Assembly (NCBI GenBank): GCA_036583965.1
Contig: JAZBQD010000030.1
Span: forward strand, 107,792,662-107,856,661
Length of the DNA: 64,000 nt
Direction of reading: 5' to 3'
Origin: Prunella strophiata
Taxonomy: Eukaryota; Chordata; Aves; Passeriformes; Prunellidae
Shown here: one piece after another, positions 34,514 through 48,212 of the stretch
Position numbering within the stretch: position 1 is the stretch's first letter
Layout of the letters: every line of letters begins with the position of its first letter
Notes under the pieces: model-generated
What the model was told of the DNA's origin: nothing
What the model saw: the letters and a program-made list of their open reading frames with translations, nothing else
Database searches by the model: none
Program-made: the position numbers and the translations under genes

Positions 34514-37500
34514 GGAGGGCCCGGTGCGTCCCCGCAGCGCGGCACCGGCATCGCCTCCCCTGGTTCTCGCTTCCCTTCGCCCCGAACGCCATTACTGAGG
34601 TGGAGTGATTGGGGCCGCGTAGGCCCGGGCGACGCCTGGAAATCAGGCCCTGCCGAGGCGCTTTCCCGACGGTCTCAATGAAATCCAGCAGCAGCAGCTC
34701 GTTCACGCCCGCTGTAAACACTGTTAACACGTAGGCCACTCCTCTGGCCTCGGCTTCCAGCGCCCCGGCTTCCATGTACGAAAAACGTTCGTGGCTTTTT
34801 CATCTAATTCCTGCAGTTCACCGCGCCGCTTCTCCTCAGAGTTGTGTCTTAGGGCTTGTCTGTAGCGATTTATTTTAGGCAGGACAGCCCTCTTCACTTG
34901 CCCGACGTGTACGGCAGAGGTAGTTGCGTGTAGTTTGGCCGCAGATACTCAGTGTTATTGTCTTCGAGAAAACGGGATTTCACCAGTTGGATGGGTTGTT
35001 GGGGTTTTTGTGTGTTAGTTACCACTGTGTTAACATGTGCCGTCCCACTTCGTGCAGCTTTGTTTGTATACAGTGGGAATAGCTTTTAAAAATTACTTAT
35101 TTTGTTCTTGAGTGATTTTTTTTTTTTTCCTTGTAGAGGTATCAAAAAACGTTGAGGTAGTTTTTAAGATGCCATATTTAATTTTCAGCTTGCTCCCTCA
35201 GAAGTCCAGTTAGGTATTTTGAAGATTCGCAGTAGCTCGCAGCTGTACAGGAAAAAAAGAACCTTTCAGAAAAGAATTGTTCTAATTAAATGTTCAAAGG
35301 ACTCCCAGGCTCGCTGCAGACATATTGTGTCTGTCTCAGCTGTTTTCATGTTATCTGTACAACTCGGTTTATATTCACAGTTTTGCAGCTGTGCTCATAT
35401 CACTGGACGTTTGTATCAGTCCCAAAGACCCTCTGAAGTCGCAGGCTCAAAGCCAGCACAAGGCCTGCTTTTGCTGACCTACTTGCAGAACTGGGGCCTG
35501 TATTTTTTAAAAAAGTTGTTGAATTGGGATACAGTTATGCATTCTTCGGTACACTTGTGGCAACACTTGCTATGACAGATCAGTTAACCTGGGGTTTTCA
35601 GCAGCTTCTCAGAGGCCTGACAAATGGGTGGTAAAATTGTTACGTTTAGGAAGGGGCTATTGATGGGTGTTTGGGGGATTGACCTTTATTGATTATGGAA
35701 TAGAAACAGTGTCCCTGGTAAGAAAGAGTCAGGGGTGGCTGAAAGCTGTAGGTAGCTAAGATATTATTCATATTGTGCTTGGGAATTTATTTTTTTTCTG
35801 TATTTTGCTTGAGAAATTGTCAGGCCTCCCCACCAAAAATGTTGCTGATAAAGTTGCATGTGTATTTCAGCAAAATTCAAGTCATACATGAGGGAGTTTG
35901 TTTGTTTGTTTGGGCTTTTTTGTTTTGTTTTGTTTTCTAAAACAATGCTTTTCATTCTTGGAGTTGAAGTAATGTTTATTCTTTGACCCAACAAACTACA
36001 GTAGTGATACCAAGGATTTCAGGGAGGCATATAGAATACATGTATTGATTATTCTGTTGCAGTACACCAGACAACAGTGATGCTTAATGATAGCTGTGTA
36101 CAAAACCCAAAAACATAATCATAAAGCTGCAGTGGAAGAAACTCAAATTATCAGCTGTGTTTATGGGGAGGGAGTTAGCCAGAAACAAATGTAAGATTGT
36201 ATCATAGTAACTTTTCCCTCTCCAGAGGGTCTTGTACTTTCCTTTTGTGTAGTTTGTCTTCAGGGTGTTTCTTTTGGGAAGCTTCTGTCTTAATCTTGCC
36301 TGGCTGCTGCTGCTTCATGTCTTGCAGAATTTGCCTTTGTGGCAATTTCTCTGCCCATGGAATTGACAGGAAGACTACATCTGGAGGTGGTAATCAATAA
36401 AGATAGTGGTAGCAAGACTGTTTTCCATCTCTGTGGAACACTGTCACCCTTACATAAACATTTTATTCCCCACATTGTGGTGCCTTTGTACTCAGACCAC
36501 TGCAACTACTCTGGGTTCTAAAGGCACACTTTTAGGTTTATGCATTTTATTAATATGCTGAAATTCGTATATGAGAGTCTCAAAATAAACTAAAATAATT
36601 ATTAGTGTCTATTTTGCAAAATTAAATAGACTTCTGAGAAAATAAAGGTACCTGCAATACCTTTGTTCCAAGACATCTTATATTTGAAATTAAAATTAGT
36701 TTAGGACCTTCCAGTATGAATACAGCCTTCGGGTAAGAATGGATAGGAATTAATTTATTTATTAGTTTGAACAATTTATTTTTAAATGGCTTTGAAGTTC
36801 TGTTTCTGTCAGGTGTGTATTGAAAATATATTAAATTCCATGGAAAATATTTCTGCCCTTCCTGCTGTGGTTTAGACAAGTTCAGAACTTATTTCAGATA
36901 TTTGAGTGGAAAGCACTTTTGTGTTAGGCAGTACTCTGAGAGTAGAGATATATCAGTATATGTGTGTATAAATATATATATGTGTGTGTATTTACTCACT
37001 TTTTTTTTTTTAAATAAATACTGTTTTATCTATTCTAAGAGATCAAAAATAGGTGTATTTTGAAACATCCAGATCAAGATAAACTCATTTGTGAAGTAAA
37101 TGAATCAAAGGTGTCCCTTACTGTTTTTAACTTAAAGCAGGATTTTTTTAAAGACAATCCAAACCCTGCAAAACCCTTGAAACTATAGTACTTACTTTAA
37201 TTCTTTCTCTTGTAATCACAAGAGCCTTGCTTATCCAGCTCTTGCAGAGACCAGTATGGAGATGTAAGAAACTTTGCTGGATTTTGTGTTAATTTGAAAA
37301 GTTTTAAATGTGAAGGCTTTTGTGTGCAGTAGACACTGTTATTTGCTGGGTGTGAGCATTAATAGTAATCTGGATGTGGATTCTCTTGTGCAGGTTTCTT
37401 ACATTTTTCTTATGTGGATGTGTCTTTAACCTCTGTGTAGCTGCACCCAGTTTTATTGTCCATATCACCCCTGTTTAAAATCAGAATTCTGAGTTTAAAG

Positions 37501-40500
37501 CTGTACTTCAGGGTATGTTTTGGGAGCACAGCTCAGTAATGCCTGTCTTTCATTGCAGTCCTTGTCTTTTGCAAAGCTGGCAGCATTGTGTGCTGTTCCT
37601 GTAGGTTTGTCTCATACCACACATGTTATCTGTGATCTGTAAATACACAACATTACCTTTATTTTTTAACATAACTGAGCTTTGTTCTGATATTCCAGAG
37701 CAAAGGCCAAGAAGGTCTTCTATTAGCACATACATGCATGCAATGAGACTTGAATTTTTCTATCTGGGAAGTTTGAGCTACTTCAGATTCTGTGTTAGAA
37801 AAACACAGTGACTTTTTTCCATGTATTAAATCTGGTTTTTTGTTCTCTTTCTAATGTAGGAACATCTGAAAGTTCTCACACTCTTCAATTATGAAGGCCA
37901 TAATTCTTTATGAGTTCCCTTTTTGGAACAGTTATGTTGTATTGGCTGGTTCTCTTATGCTTAAGGCTAGAACATGACTTGAGAGTACAGTTAACAGAGG
38001 TTTCCTCTGCACTTGGGGATTTAGATATTCTTTTTAGAGTCTTCAGTAGACAGGGCAGAAAACTGTTCTGTCATTACCTTGCACCCTTAAAATGTCAGCT
38101 GCTGCCTTTCTGATACATCCCAGTACCCACCTGAGCCCATTGGTGCATTGAGCACGTTCTGTGCATCTGGGTTGGTAAAGTAATTTAAAATGGGCTGTTG
38201 GTAACACTACAGGAGAGCTGTTAATAACTGTCCTCACTGAAGAGGATAGGAGGAAAGTAAATAAGGTCTTAAAGTAGGCAGTTGTGACTTAGTATTAAAT
38301 CTTTTTTGCGTCTCTTTTGGTTTTTGGGGTTTTTTTTCTTGAGGGAGCTTAACAGCACAACCAGTTTCTTCTGCATTTTCTGTTGTGAATTTTCTAATAT
38401 TTGCTTTGTTTTATAAGAAGCCATTAGTTACTCATTGTATTTGAGAGTTGAATTCATTCTGCTTATTATTAAGCTTTTTGGTTACAAGTTGTTGACATGT
38501 TTTCAAATAAAAATTATAATGCTTGAAATGCAAACCACTGGGATACAGGTATGTTCCCAAACTTGCTTTTTAAAAAAGCATTGTTGATATATGGTTTTCT
38601 TAAAGGATTAGTTACTCTTGCCTGTGAGAATGATTACTTGCTTTTGGTTGACTTTGTGTCAGTACAGCTCTGAAGGAGGTCCATGGGATGTAGATTTAAG
38701 ATCTAGGTGTATTTTGAATGCTGATATTATCAACTCTTTTTTATGAAGTCAGATTGAAGATGCTTTGGAAGTAATAGGTAACTATCAGAAATGTTACTGT
38801 GGGAAGCTTTTATTTGTACCATCCTTGATCTGCTTACAAAACCACTATGTAACCCTGTTTAGTGACTTGGTTTTCCTTACACATGTAACTGCCAACAGAA
38901 AAATGTGATTTTCTTGCATTTAGATCTTTGCATGGACATTTCAGCAAATCCTACTGTTTGGTAGTTAGCATTTAGCTGCGGATTTACTCAGAAGAGGGGA
39001 ATTCCACATTGCATCATTCCTTAGAGATGTGCTTTTTTTTCCAAATTCCATTTTTAAGCTGGGATTCAAGACTGTGTGGAAGGCAAGACATCCTTGTTGC
39101 ATGAGTTTCCTCATATCCTCTCTGTTACAAATTGCAAAAGACTTCTTTTTTTAACAGAAGTGTTCAAATGACTGCTTCAAAGTAATGAAAAGTATGCAGA
39201 GGGAATTTCAGGGCTGTCTTTTCATTAAGCTTTCATGTAAAATACCCAAAACTCAAATAATAGAAAATTGTCCCTAGAAGAGCCTTTAAGACAAGTAGCA
39301 CTTTTTTGTAACAGTAGAATGGCACATGGAATGACAGAAAAATGCACGTTCCAAATTCCATAGGGTTCAGTCCTTAAGTAATTTAATTGCTGCTTAACCT
39401 TTTCTCTAGCTTCAGTGGGACTGGGTGTGGGAAGAGGAAAAGGTTTGGTTTGTCTTAGCTGTAGCAACATAAAATGGTGAAAGAAGGAAAAAAAGATTGT
39501 TTAGAAATGTGTTCAGTAAGAAAAATCAATAGTGATGTGTGTCAGTTATGAGCTCTCTGTTACCAGAGAGGCTTTTTTGGTTGGAGGAGGGTGTCCTCAC
39601 TGCCACCGTGCTGTGGGATAGTGGGGACAGGCCTGTGTTGGCTGTGGGTGGAACTTCAGTTTTCTTGCCCAGAAATAAATTCGTCAGTGAGAGGAAAAGT
39701 CTCTTTTTAAATACAAGATAGGAATGAACGTTGTTGTCAAAACATACTGGCATCTTGGTAAATGAGCCTTGAGTCGTTTATGGTTTGTTTTTCTGTTGTT
39801 TTAGCAATAAAGTACTTCACTGTGTTTTTTAGTACATTTCAACAGGGCAAGTCCATGAATTTGAAAGTTAAATGAGAAAGATGTATCTGTTTAACTTATA
39901 GGTGAATATGCTGATGAAATGCTAAAATTTTGATAAACTAAAACCTAATACTATTGATTAAACTATATTTTTGACTTCATAGATTTCTTATTTAGAATAT
40001 TAACTCTTTGATAATTTCGGATGTTTTCTTTTAATGTATTTTCCTGAATCCTTTAGCTGTGAGGATTTCCTTTTTTTTTAAATCTTAAATTGTGACATAA
40101 ATCCTCTGGAGGTTGAAGATATAACTCAGGTGGCTGGTTCTGCAGTTTCAGGTCCCAGTTTTGCACAGCTCTCCATGTGTGTTGACCTGTCTTTCAGACA
40201 GTGTTTTATTAACCACAGTGGGACCTTAAAATCCCAGGTGCTTTTCCTTGAATACTTACAGTGGTGTGTGTGTATATAGACACAGTGTGCACACACTCAT
40301 GCAATGGGACTTTTTCTAGGGTGATGTACTGACTTTTTTTCTTAGGTGAGGTGGTAATGTGGATTTCTAAAGTGCTTTACAGTTCTCTTGCTGTGTCAGG
40401 ATGTCTTTGTGAGAGTTTTGGTAATTAGGCAGGAACACAGCCTGAAAATTCTTACTGTATGTTCTTGTAGCAGTTCAGCCAGGTTGCTGTGGCTGACAGT

Positions 40501-42360
40501 TTGTCACATGTCTAGTGAAGATGCAGCTGAAAACATGAATTCCCTTTGTGCCATTTGGGAAGCCTTTTTGTTTTTTTTCTTTCCTTCCATGTATAGGATT
40601 GGAAAAATGATGTTGTTTTTCTGTTGTTGTTTTTTTGAATGGATGCAGCAACCATTGGTTGAGTGATGTTCAGTGAGCTGCTCAGTGAGTTCAGTGGTAG
40701 TGAAACACTGCTGTAAGCTAATGTGTAATGAAAAAAACCCAATCAGTCCCAGCCTCTGGTTAGCAGGTGTATGGCTGGAATTTTTCACTTACCTGCACCA
40801 TTCTGAGATTTTTGACTAGATGAAGGAGGGTTTGGTAATTCCTGCTGTCATGAATGTTCCTTTTATTTTCTATCACTTTCCTGATAATGGTATGGATATT
40901 TAGGACCAGTAGAACTTGGGATATATTGCCTGGAGGCAGCTGGAGGAGGATAGTGGTTAGTTTAGTTTCATTGTTGGCAGGTGAGAGCCAATATAAGAGT
41001 TTAATTTGGAGGTTCCACTGCACTGTGTTGGTTGAGCCTTAGATGGTACTTCAGAAGATCATCTTTTTCTGTACATGAAGTTGTACTGATGCTCAATGCA
41101 CTGTTTGTGCCACATTTACCCAGGTACAAGTATCACCCTGAAGGCTGAGGTGTTGTGCAGGTTATGGCCTCTTGTAGGCCAGCAGTGAGTAACTCAACAG
41201 TTGAGAGCAGAGGCTCAAACTCTCTCCTGCTTCATGCTCTCAAGTGTGTGTTTACACTGTGCTACACCTGAAATACACTTTGAGGATTTGGCAGTGTTGA
41301 TGAGTCACTGCAGTTCTTTGTGGGTGTGAAAATACAATAAATAAGTAGTAGTTCACACTTAAAATGAAGACTAACCCTGTAGTTCTACTTTCAGTTAGTC
41401 TAACAGCAAAATTTGCTTTAAATGTGAGTTTATCATTGTATGTCACTTAAGTTCTAAATTGCAGTTGTCCACTAGAATTCTTTATTCCATATATTTGACA
41501 TAATCAGTTTCTCTAGTGTGTTTCATCAATTTAAGTTCTTGTCTTAGAACTTCCTTCCAGAAATGAAGTGGGGGGGGACAAGCCTGAACAACCATGTTGA
41601 CATTTAAACAGTTCAGTTGCAATGATTTTTCCTTTGATAGGAATTGTGAAGAAGTTCCTTTGGGGATACATTTCTGTAGGTATAAAAAAACTGCTTTGTA
41701 CAGAGGCTGCCAAAATGTTTGTTTCCTCTTAAGCTATTTTTATGATTTTTGTGATGGTTTTCTCTTAATAAGAAAATATTGCTAAAATCTTTGTGGTTTG
41801 CTCCTACTTGCTCTACTTTGGTCAGGTGTTAGTAATCTGCTTTCAGGGAGAGTTGTCTTGTCCCTCCTGCATAGCTGATGTTCTGTTTCCCCAGAATTGG
41901 TGATGCTGGGGGTGTGCTTTGGAGACACTTTCTAGCTGTGGATAAGAAAGTGTCTGCATTACAAACAACAACTTGTCACAGGGTGCATATAATCAGGTGA
42001 ATTTTTGCTTTGCCTTGCTGCTTTTGTAAATATGAGGTTGATGTTTGAGGTGCCTTGTTCTTGCACAGATGCTTGATAAATTGAAGTGAAAAATTTGTTT
42101 TCTTCATATTATTTCATCAGGACATGGGGTTTGTATCTCAGAGTGGATTTCTCAACAGAACTAAAAGCTTATTTTTTAAAATGTTTCCATTATTCATTTT
42201 TTAGTCAAATTATCAGATGGCTTAGTGAAATTACTTTAAAATTGTGTGTGGTGAAAAACAAATGATGCAAAGAGCCTTGGGAAAAAATTATGAATCATGG
42301 TCTCTATAAGCATTTTATAATCATTTAAGAACCATTTAGGGGGATGGTAAATGGATCCTG
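34514..42360. other. USP9X: USP9X intron 1, 5' part, no other gene seen
   Basis: AT-rich with T clearly above A on the + strand, as expected for a transcribed intron. There is low-complexity TTTG (35900-35935) and a TA/TGTG patch (36950-37000), but no convincing coding exon. I see no recognisable mobile element in this stretch. Confidence 0.7.
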
Positions 42361-43010
42361 TGATCCAGTCTGGCCTTGAACACTTCTAACAATGTCACAT
42401 CCACAACTCTGGGCAACCTGGTGGAGTGCTTTCACCACCTTCACAGTAAAGATTTTCTTCCTAGCCCCTCATCTAAACCTACCCTCTTCTAGCTTGAAGC
42501 CATTCCCCCTTGTCCTGTCTCTACACAGCCCTTGTCAGAAGTCCCCTTTATGTACTGGAAAGTGCTTTAATGCCTCCCCAGAGCCTTCTCCTCTCCAGGC
42601 TGAGCAACCCCAGCTCTCTCAGCCTGTTTTTATAGCAGAGTTGCTCTGGCCCTCTGGTCCTTTTCCTGATCTCCTCTAGACCCACTCCAGCAGGTCCATG
42701 TCTTGTGCTGGGGACTCCAGGGCTGGACTCAGCACTGGGGGTGGGATGTCACCAGAGCAGAGTAGGGAACAGAATCCCCTCCTTTGCCCTGCTGCACACA
42801 GCTTTGAATGCAGCCCAGGACACGTTTGGCTTTCTGGGCTGTGAGTGCACGTTGCCTGGGTCATGGTGTGCTGCCTGTCCCTAGCACCCCCAAGTCCTTC
42901 TCCTCAAAGCTGCTCTCATTCCATCCTTTACCTGGCTGTACTTGTGTTTGGGATTGCTCTGACCCATATGTAGGAGCTTGCACTTGGTCTTGAACTTCAG
43001 GTTCCTCTAA
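42361..43010 (-). mobile_element. CR1 fragment, ~650 bp, antisense
   Basis: Characteristic antisense CR1 blocks appear in order: CCTTGAACACTTCTAACAATG with CACATCCACAACTCTGGGCAACCTG, TTCTTCCTAGCCCCTCATCTAAACC, CCATTCCCCCTTGTCCTGTC, CTCTCCAGGCTGAGCAACCCC, CTGGGCTGTGAGTGCACGTTGCC, and TAGGAGCTTGCACTTGG. The very 3' tip (the left end here) is degraded and the 5' part is truncated. Confidence 0.95.
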
Positions 43011-46000
43011 GTTTACATAAACATGGAAAATGGGGAAATAGGAGAATGAAGCTTGTCATTAAACTGGTGTTTCCCCCCCACACCCCCCTCCCCTTAATTA
43101 GGAGCTCTTCCTCTTGTTGGATCCTTGACTCATTCAGTCAGATGGAATCAGATTGTCATTCAGTATTTAATCTGTGGAATTCTTTCTGTAAATGCATGTG
43201 TGACATCAGTCTAAATACTGAGTAGAATTATTCCTTTGTTAATAAGCTTGATAGGTTCTTTAGGTTCTTTCCATTCTCCTCCTGTTACCCAAATATTAAT
43301 CAAAAACCTTGTGTTGTCTTTGTGTTATTGATGAAGAACTGAGACACAGAGGCTGTAAACTACAAACCTACCTCCTGTCATAACTTTTCAGTGTGTTCTT
43401 GTTAGATACTCAGGTATTACACAGTTTTGTTGGCTTAAGTTGCTGTTGTGCCTTCTCACTCTTTCTCAGTTTTTCGTCCTCTTCTCATTCTTCTTGGTAT
43501 TGAGAGAAAGAGAAAAGGTGAATCTGAAAAAGGCCTGTGTGTTCTCCAGCAATGTTTTTGAACAAGACACAGAGTTAACTTTGGGGAGTTCTATATAGCT
43601 GCCTTATAAGCCAGAGATTTCCCTTTGATTTCTGAAGTTCTGTTTCTCTCCTTATAAAACATCATTAAACTTCTGTGACAAATAAGGTATGGACAATTTT
43701 TCTTCCTGGTGCCTCAACTGATTACTGTTTACCCAGGGGACTTAGTTAGATGGAAATGAAATTACAGTGGAAACCAGATTATTCTGAAAATTCCAATTAG
43801 GTAGGAGAAAAATGACAAATTCAGCCTTTGACAAGTGCAGAGATACAGAGAGCATGTTGTGTCTGTCTCTCATGCAATTTTGTTAAATGAAAACTTGTGA
43901 AAAAGTCCTAGGATGTTGACTGTCTCAGTGGATGTAGCTGTTATACTCAGCTACTCATGCTCTGTCATCTCTAGTTCCATTTTGTTTTTTACCTGATTTT
44001 CCAGGTAATGTTTGAATTGTAGAGTTTTGCTTACAGTTTCATAGCTCTGGCTTTTTTTTGCCATCTTCTGTGTTTTACAACTTCTGTGTTACCTGCTGTG
44101 GCTTTGTCATTAAGTTGTCTGCTTGTAGTGAGATTATTCAAAATATTACTGCCAAATAATTTTTCTGACTCATTGTGATCTGCTGAGTATTCCACTGGCT
44201 TTATCATAATTTCCAGGACAGTTTGTAGCCTTCACCTTCTCAGACTTCTTGCACTTGGCATTATTTTCTGTGGCTGCTTAATATTTCTTTTATGACTGAA
44301 CTTGTGCTGTTGGTGGACTGACATTCCTGGCATTTATCATCTGCTAAACAGCTTTCTCTGTGTGCATTTTCCTGTGATGTCCATTATGCTTGGGAAGAAT
44401 TTTGCTCTTTATGTCTTTTCTGTGTTGTAAAGGCTCATTTGTACTATCATGTACATGAACCTTGATTATATTTTAGTTAAATATGTGCTAATTCTAATTG
44501 TCTGTATTCTGTTTCCTTCCCTTTCCCTTCTCTTCTAGGGTGTAATTTTATGAGAGATTTGCAGTGATGCTGAAAGAGTTGGTTCTGTTCATGGTTATGT
44601 GTTCTTCCTGTTCCTCCTGCCATTGTTAGTGTTCATATGGCATATGATGCAGCTGAAAACTAAAGTTTTATTCCTATCCTCCAGTTACCTTTCAGCCAGC
44701 TTGGCTTCTTGATCTGGCTGGTGATGTGGTGATGCAAGGGCTAGTTCCATAGTGGTGAAAAAGTGGTTAGGATGGAAGCCAGCAGGATCACCCTCCTTCC
44801 CTTCTTGTCACAGTGGAGACTTCCCTGATTTCAAACAAACTGAGAGGCTTTACACTGAGTGAAGGCTTGTCCACATGCAGAAATACAATGAGACTTATTT
44901 TCTGAAACTTCCCAGGATATAATACTTGTACTGGGGGATGAGATTGCTGTTGCACACTGAGATTCCAACAGTAGAAGCAGAATAGATCCATGCACAAACT
45001 GTGGTAGCAAAACCACCTTATTGGAGTTCTGTCACTCTCACGTGGTGCTGGTCTAAGCACTGTCCCTGAGAAGAGCAGGTCCAATGTTCCTCTTGTCTCT
45101 CCTGGCCTGTTGGTAGGCTCAGCTCAGAAGTGGGATCTTTGTAGGTTGTTTTGTGACTGAAGGGAGGGCTCATTAGCAAGGGGTTTATGGGATTGGCAGT
45201 TTGTGGGATTATTTCAGTGCAGGGAGAACAGCAGCAGTGTGTGTTGTGGATTTTTTTTATTTTGTGTCTGGTGGGTTGTGGTTTTTTTGACAGCCTTTCT
45301 GGTTTTCAGATAGCTGCAACAGAATTCTTAAACCCATCCTCAGCCCTTAGGATGTGATAATAGTTGATTGTTTTCTCCTGAATTTCTCAGTAAGAAGGTT
45401 ATTACGTACTTTTCAATAGGCTTTATGGATGCAGGAATACTGTGTTTCTAGGACAAGAAGTGGTGTCACTTCTTGGTTCTGTGGGGGGGAGTGAACATAG
45501 TGGAAATAATTCTCCTATTTCCAACCCTGCTTTGTTCTTAGTGTGCTTTCTAGGGGCTTCTTGTTCCTTTCCACCCTCCTCTGCTATGTATCTTTTTGCT
45601 TTTATATCAAACTACAGCCTTTTGTGTTGGCAGAAGGAACAGAAGACAAAACTGCTGTTCTGTTGCCACTTCTTACTTTCCTATGGAGAGGCCAAGATTT
45701 TTAAGGGGAGTTGTTAGACAAGTTCTCTGGAGCAGGTAGATAGATTTCAGGGATTTCTGGAGCATTCAGTCTGCCCAGGAAGATGGGCTGGTGTGAGTTT
45801 GGTTGGAATGGAGCACGTTTAAGGCAGACAATATTAAAAGACATGAGCTATCATCTTGTAACACCTCTAGGGAGCTTGTTCAAGCTTGATTTTTCAGGCT
45901 AAGTATCTTCTGACTGAAATGGTTGTAAAGCAGCAGAAAATGTCAAAATGTTTACTTGCAGTTATCTGGCATGGAACAGTACAAAAATCGCCAGGCTGAG

Positions 46001-47249
46001 TAGGCAGTTGGTATGTTGAAACTAGTTGGAAGTTTGGCTAAGTTTGTTAAATAGTTGTGAAGAAGCTTATTGAAACATGAATTTTAATGCTGGTGTCACT
46101 TTCTTCTGTATTAGAGATATTTGAATTACACTTGACAATGATGATGGCAGGGTTTGGGTACTTGTGCTTAGTTTGTGCTGATTAAACATTACATGAAAAG
46201 CAGAGTTTAAAAAAAAGTGAAATTAACGCTAGTACAGTAACAGGAATGGTTAGATATTTGAATTTAAAGCATTTAAAAATATCTAGGTATTTCACAAAGT
46301 TGTTTTTGTCATGATTCAAGAATGTAATCTGCTTCCAGTTTAATACCTGTGTTAGGTATTGTGTCATGCTTTAATTATTTAATTAACCAAGCAGTAAGTT
46401 GTGTTGGTTTTATACATAGTGTGAAAATTTCCATATGTTGATAATATCACAGAATATTAGATGTAAAGACTACTACTAATTAATTGATTTTCTTTAGTAC
46501 AGTGTTTAACACAGTTTAGAGAAGCCATTAAGTTTTTCATAAGGAACATGAAGTGAGCCAGAAGGGCTGAGCCTGATTTTTGCAGGCCAGTTTTAAACTC
46601 CACTTTTCTATCAGAATCTTCACAGTCCAGTTGCAGTGTTGGCATCAGGTACTGCACACCACGGTGACACATCAGCTGCTGTGTATTAGCAGGGTTTAAG
46701 AAACAGTGCACAAGTAACATATGAAAATAACATTGTAGTAATAGCCCTAATTTACTGGCTGAATTACTTCAGCCAACATTTCAAATATTTATAGCCCTGA
46801 GTTTTGCAAAGCCTTAAGTGCAGTAGTGCAGTATATATACTATAAATAAGACCATGTTTTAAAGCTGCAAGTGGGACAAATCTGCAAGATGCCATTATCC
46901 TTCCCTTCAGATACTTGAGAAAGAAGGAAGGTAGCAAAAGCTGTTCAGCACTTACCAGTGGCCTCATAAAATGCATGAATCTCATCAGAAATTACAGAAT
47001 CCACCATGTATTTGAGAAACCAAGGCTAGGGATGGCACTGAACATGAGTGAGGATTTGGACCTCGATATGGTTTGGCACACTCTTCCAAGCAAAGAATGT
47101 TGAAGAGTTATTTTGTTTTTTACTCTGTTCTGTAGGAAGAATTGGAGTTGTGAACAGTATTAAATGGCTCTAGTACCTCAAAGGGAGTGTTTTGATTTAA
47201 GCTTTTCTAATTAACTTTTTTAGATTTTTGTCTGCACTTAGTATTATCT
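43011..47249. other. USP9X: USP9X intron 1, middle part, no other gene seen
   Basis: T-rich unique-looking intronic sequence. Small frames only. Nothing recognisable. Confidence 0.7.
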
Positions 47250-47338
47250 GTAATCCTGAGGCAGTTGGACTAGATGATCATGGGAGGTCCCATGTAGATG
47301 AACAAAAGAAATCTATTCTTAAATATTCCTATGATAGA
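47250..47338 (+). mobile_element. CR1 3' tip, sense
   Basis: TAATCCTGAGGCAGTTGGAC followed by TAGATGATCATGGGAGGTCC and a trailing ATTCCTATGATAG matches a diverged sense 3' end of CR1 (GGACTAGATGATC...ATTCTATGAT). Only about 90 bases remain. Confidence 0.7.
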
Positions 47339-47794
47339 AGGAGGAAGTAGATACCTCATGATTTTAGCTTCATCAGTCCTGCCTACGAAATTATGTTAAA
47401 AAAAAAAAATCAGAGCTTTCTTTGTGAGCCCTGCAGCAAAAGAAGAAAACAACATCCAAGGAAGTTTCAGAGTTTTATCTTCTGTTTATTCTCTGCTAGA
47501 GCTAGGGTACAAAAGTTCTTAACAATTATGAAGGGTTTATGCCCCAGTCATAAAAAGAAGTGAGATATTCTGTGAATGTCTTTTGGAATTTACAGGACCC
47601 ATGTTCTTCTCTAGTTAACAATAGGACCTGGCTTAGAGAGACATTATAGAACCTAATGCAAGCTAAAATAACAGCAACTCTTTCCTGCATAAATTGCAGA
47701 GCTAAAGTACTATCACTACCCTCACAATATTTGACACAATCCCCAATGTTTTTAGCAAGTTAAAGGTCCAAGCATTTGATGATGAAAGGAGAAA

Positions 47795-48212
47795 GGAGCC
47801 TTGAACACTGCCAGGACATCCACAGCCTCCATGGGCAGGCAGCATGTTCCAGTGTCTCACCATCCTCAAACTGTAAAATTTCTTCCTAATATTTAACCTA
47901 AATTTCCCCTTTCAGTTTGTGCTCATTACTCCTTTTCCTGTCACTGTCATTCCTGATGAAGAGTTGCTCTCCAGTTTCCCTGTAGACCCCTTCAGATACT
48001 GGAAAGTTGCTGTGAGGTCTCCACTCAACTTCTCTTCTCCAGGCTGACCAGCCCCACTTTCTCAGCCTTTGTTAGGAGATGCTCCACTGCTCTTATCAAC
48101 TTTGTGGCCTCCTCTGGACTTGCTCCAACAGTTCCATGTCCTTGTATTGGGGACACCAGATCTGTACACAGCACTCCCAAGTGGGGTCTCACCAGAGCAG
48201 AGGAGGAGAATC
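47795..48212 (-). mobile_element. CR1 fragment, ~420 bp, antisense
   Basis: CCTTGAACACTGCCAGGACATCC, TTCTTCCTAATATTTAACC, CTTCTCTTCTCCAGGCTGACC, CAACAGTTCCATGTCC and GGGGTCTCACCAGAGCAGAGG are successive antisense CR1 segments. Both ends are truncated. Confidence 0.94.

Larger units (their letters stand above)
32980..34560. promoter_or_regulatory. USP9X: CpG island, USP9X promoter region
   Basis: About 1.5 kb of very GC-rich, CpG-dense sequence stands out from the AT-rich surroundings. It contains two CREs (33300-33330), a YY1-type motif (33646-33657), GC boxes (for example near 33866 and 34230), GCGCGC runs (33345-33440), and at least two good splice donors. It lies upstream of the USP9X coding exons on the same strand, and the + strand becomes T-rich downstream, as in a transcribed region. 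I infer it is the USP9X promoter. A divergent transcript is possible, but no conserved antisense exon is seen. Long frames on both strands here reflect GC richness. Confidence 0.88.

Noticed and set aside
33072..34775. Long frames on both strands in the CpG island (up to 352 codons)
   Set aside because: High GC removes stop codons. Readings are low-complexity Pro/Arg/Ala/Gly on all strands and do not match a known protein.
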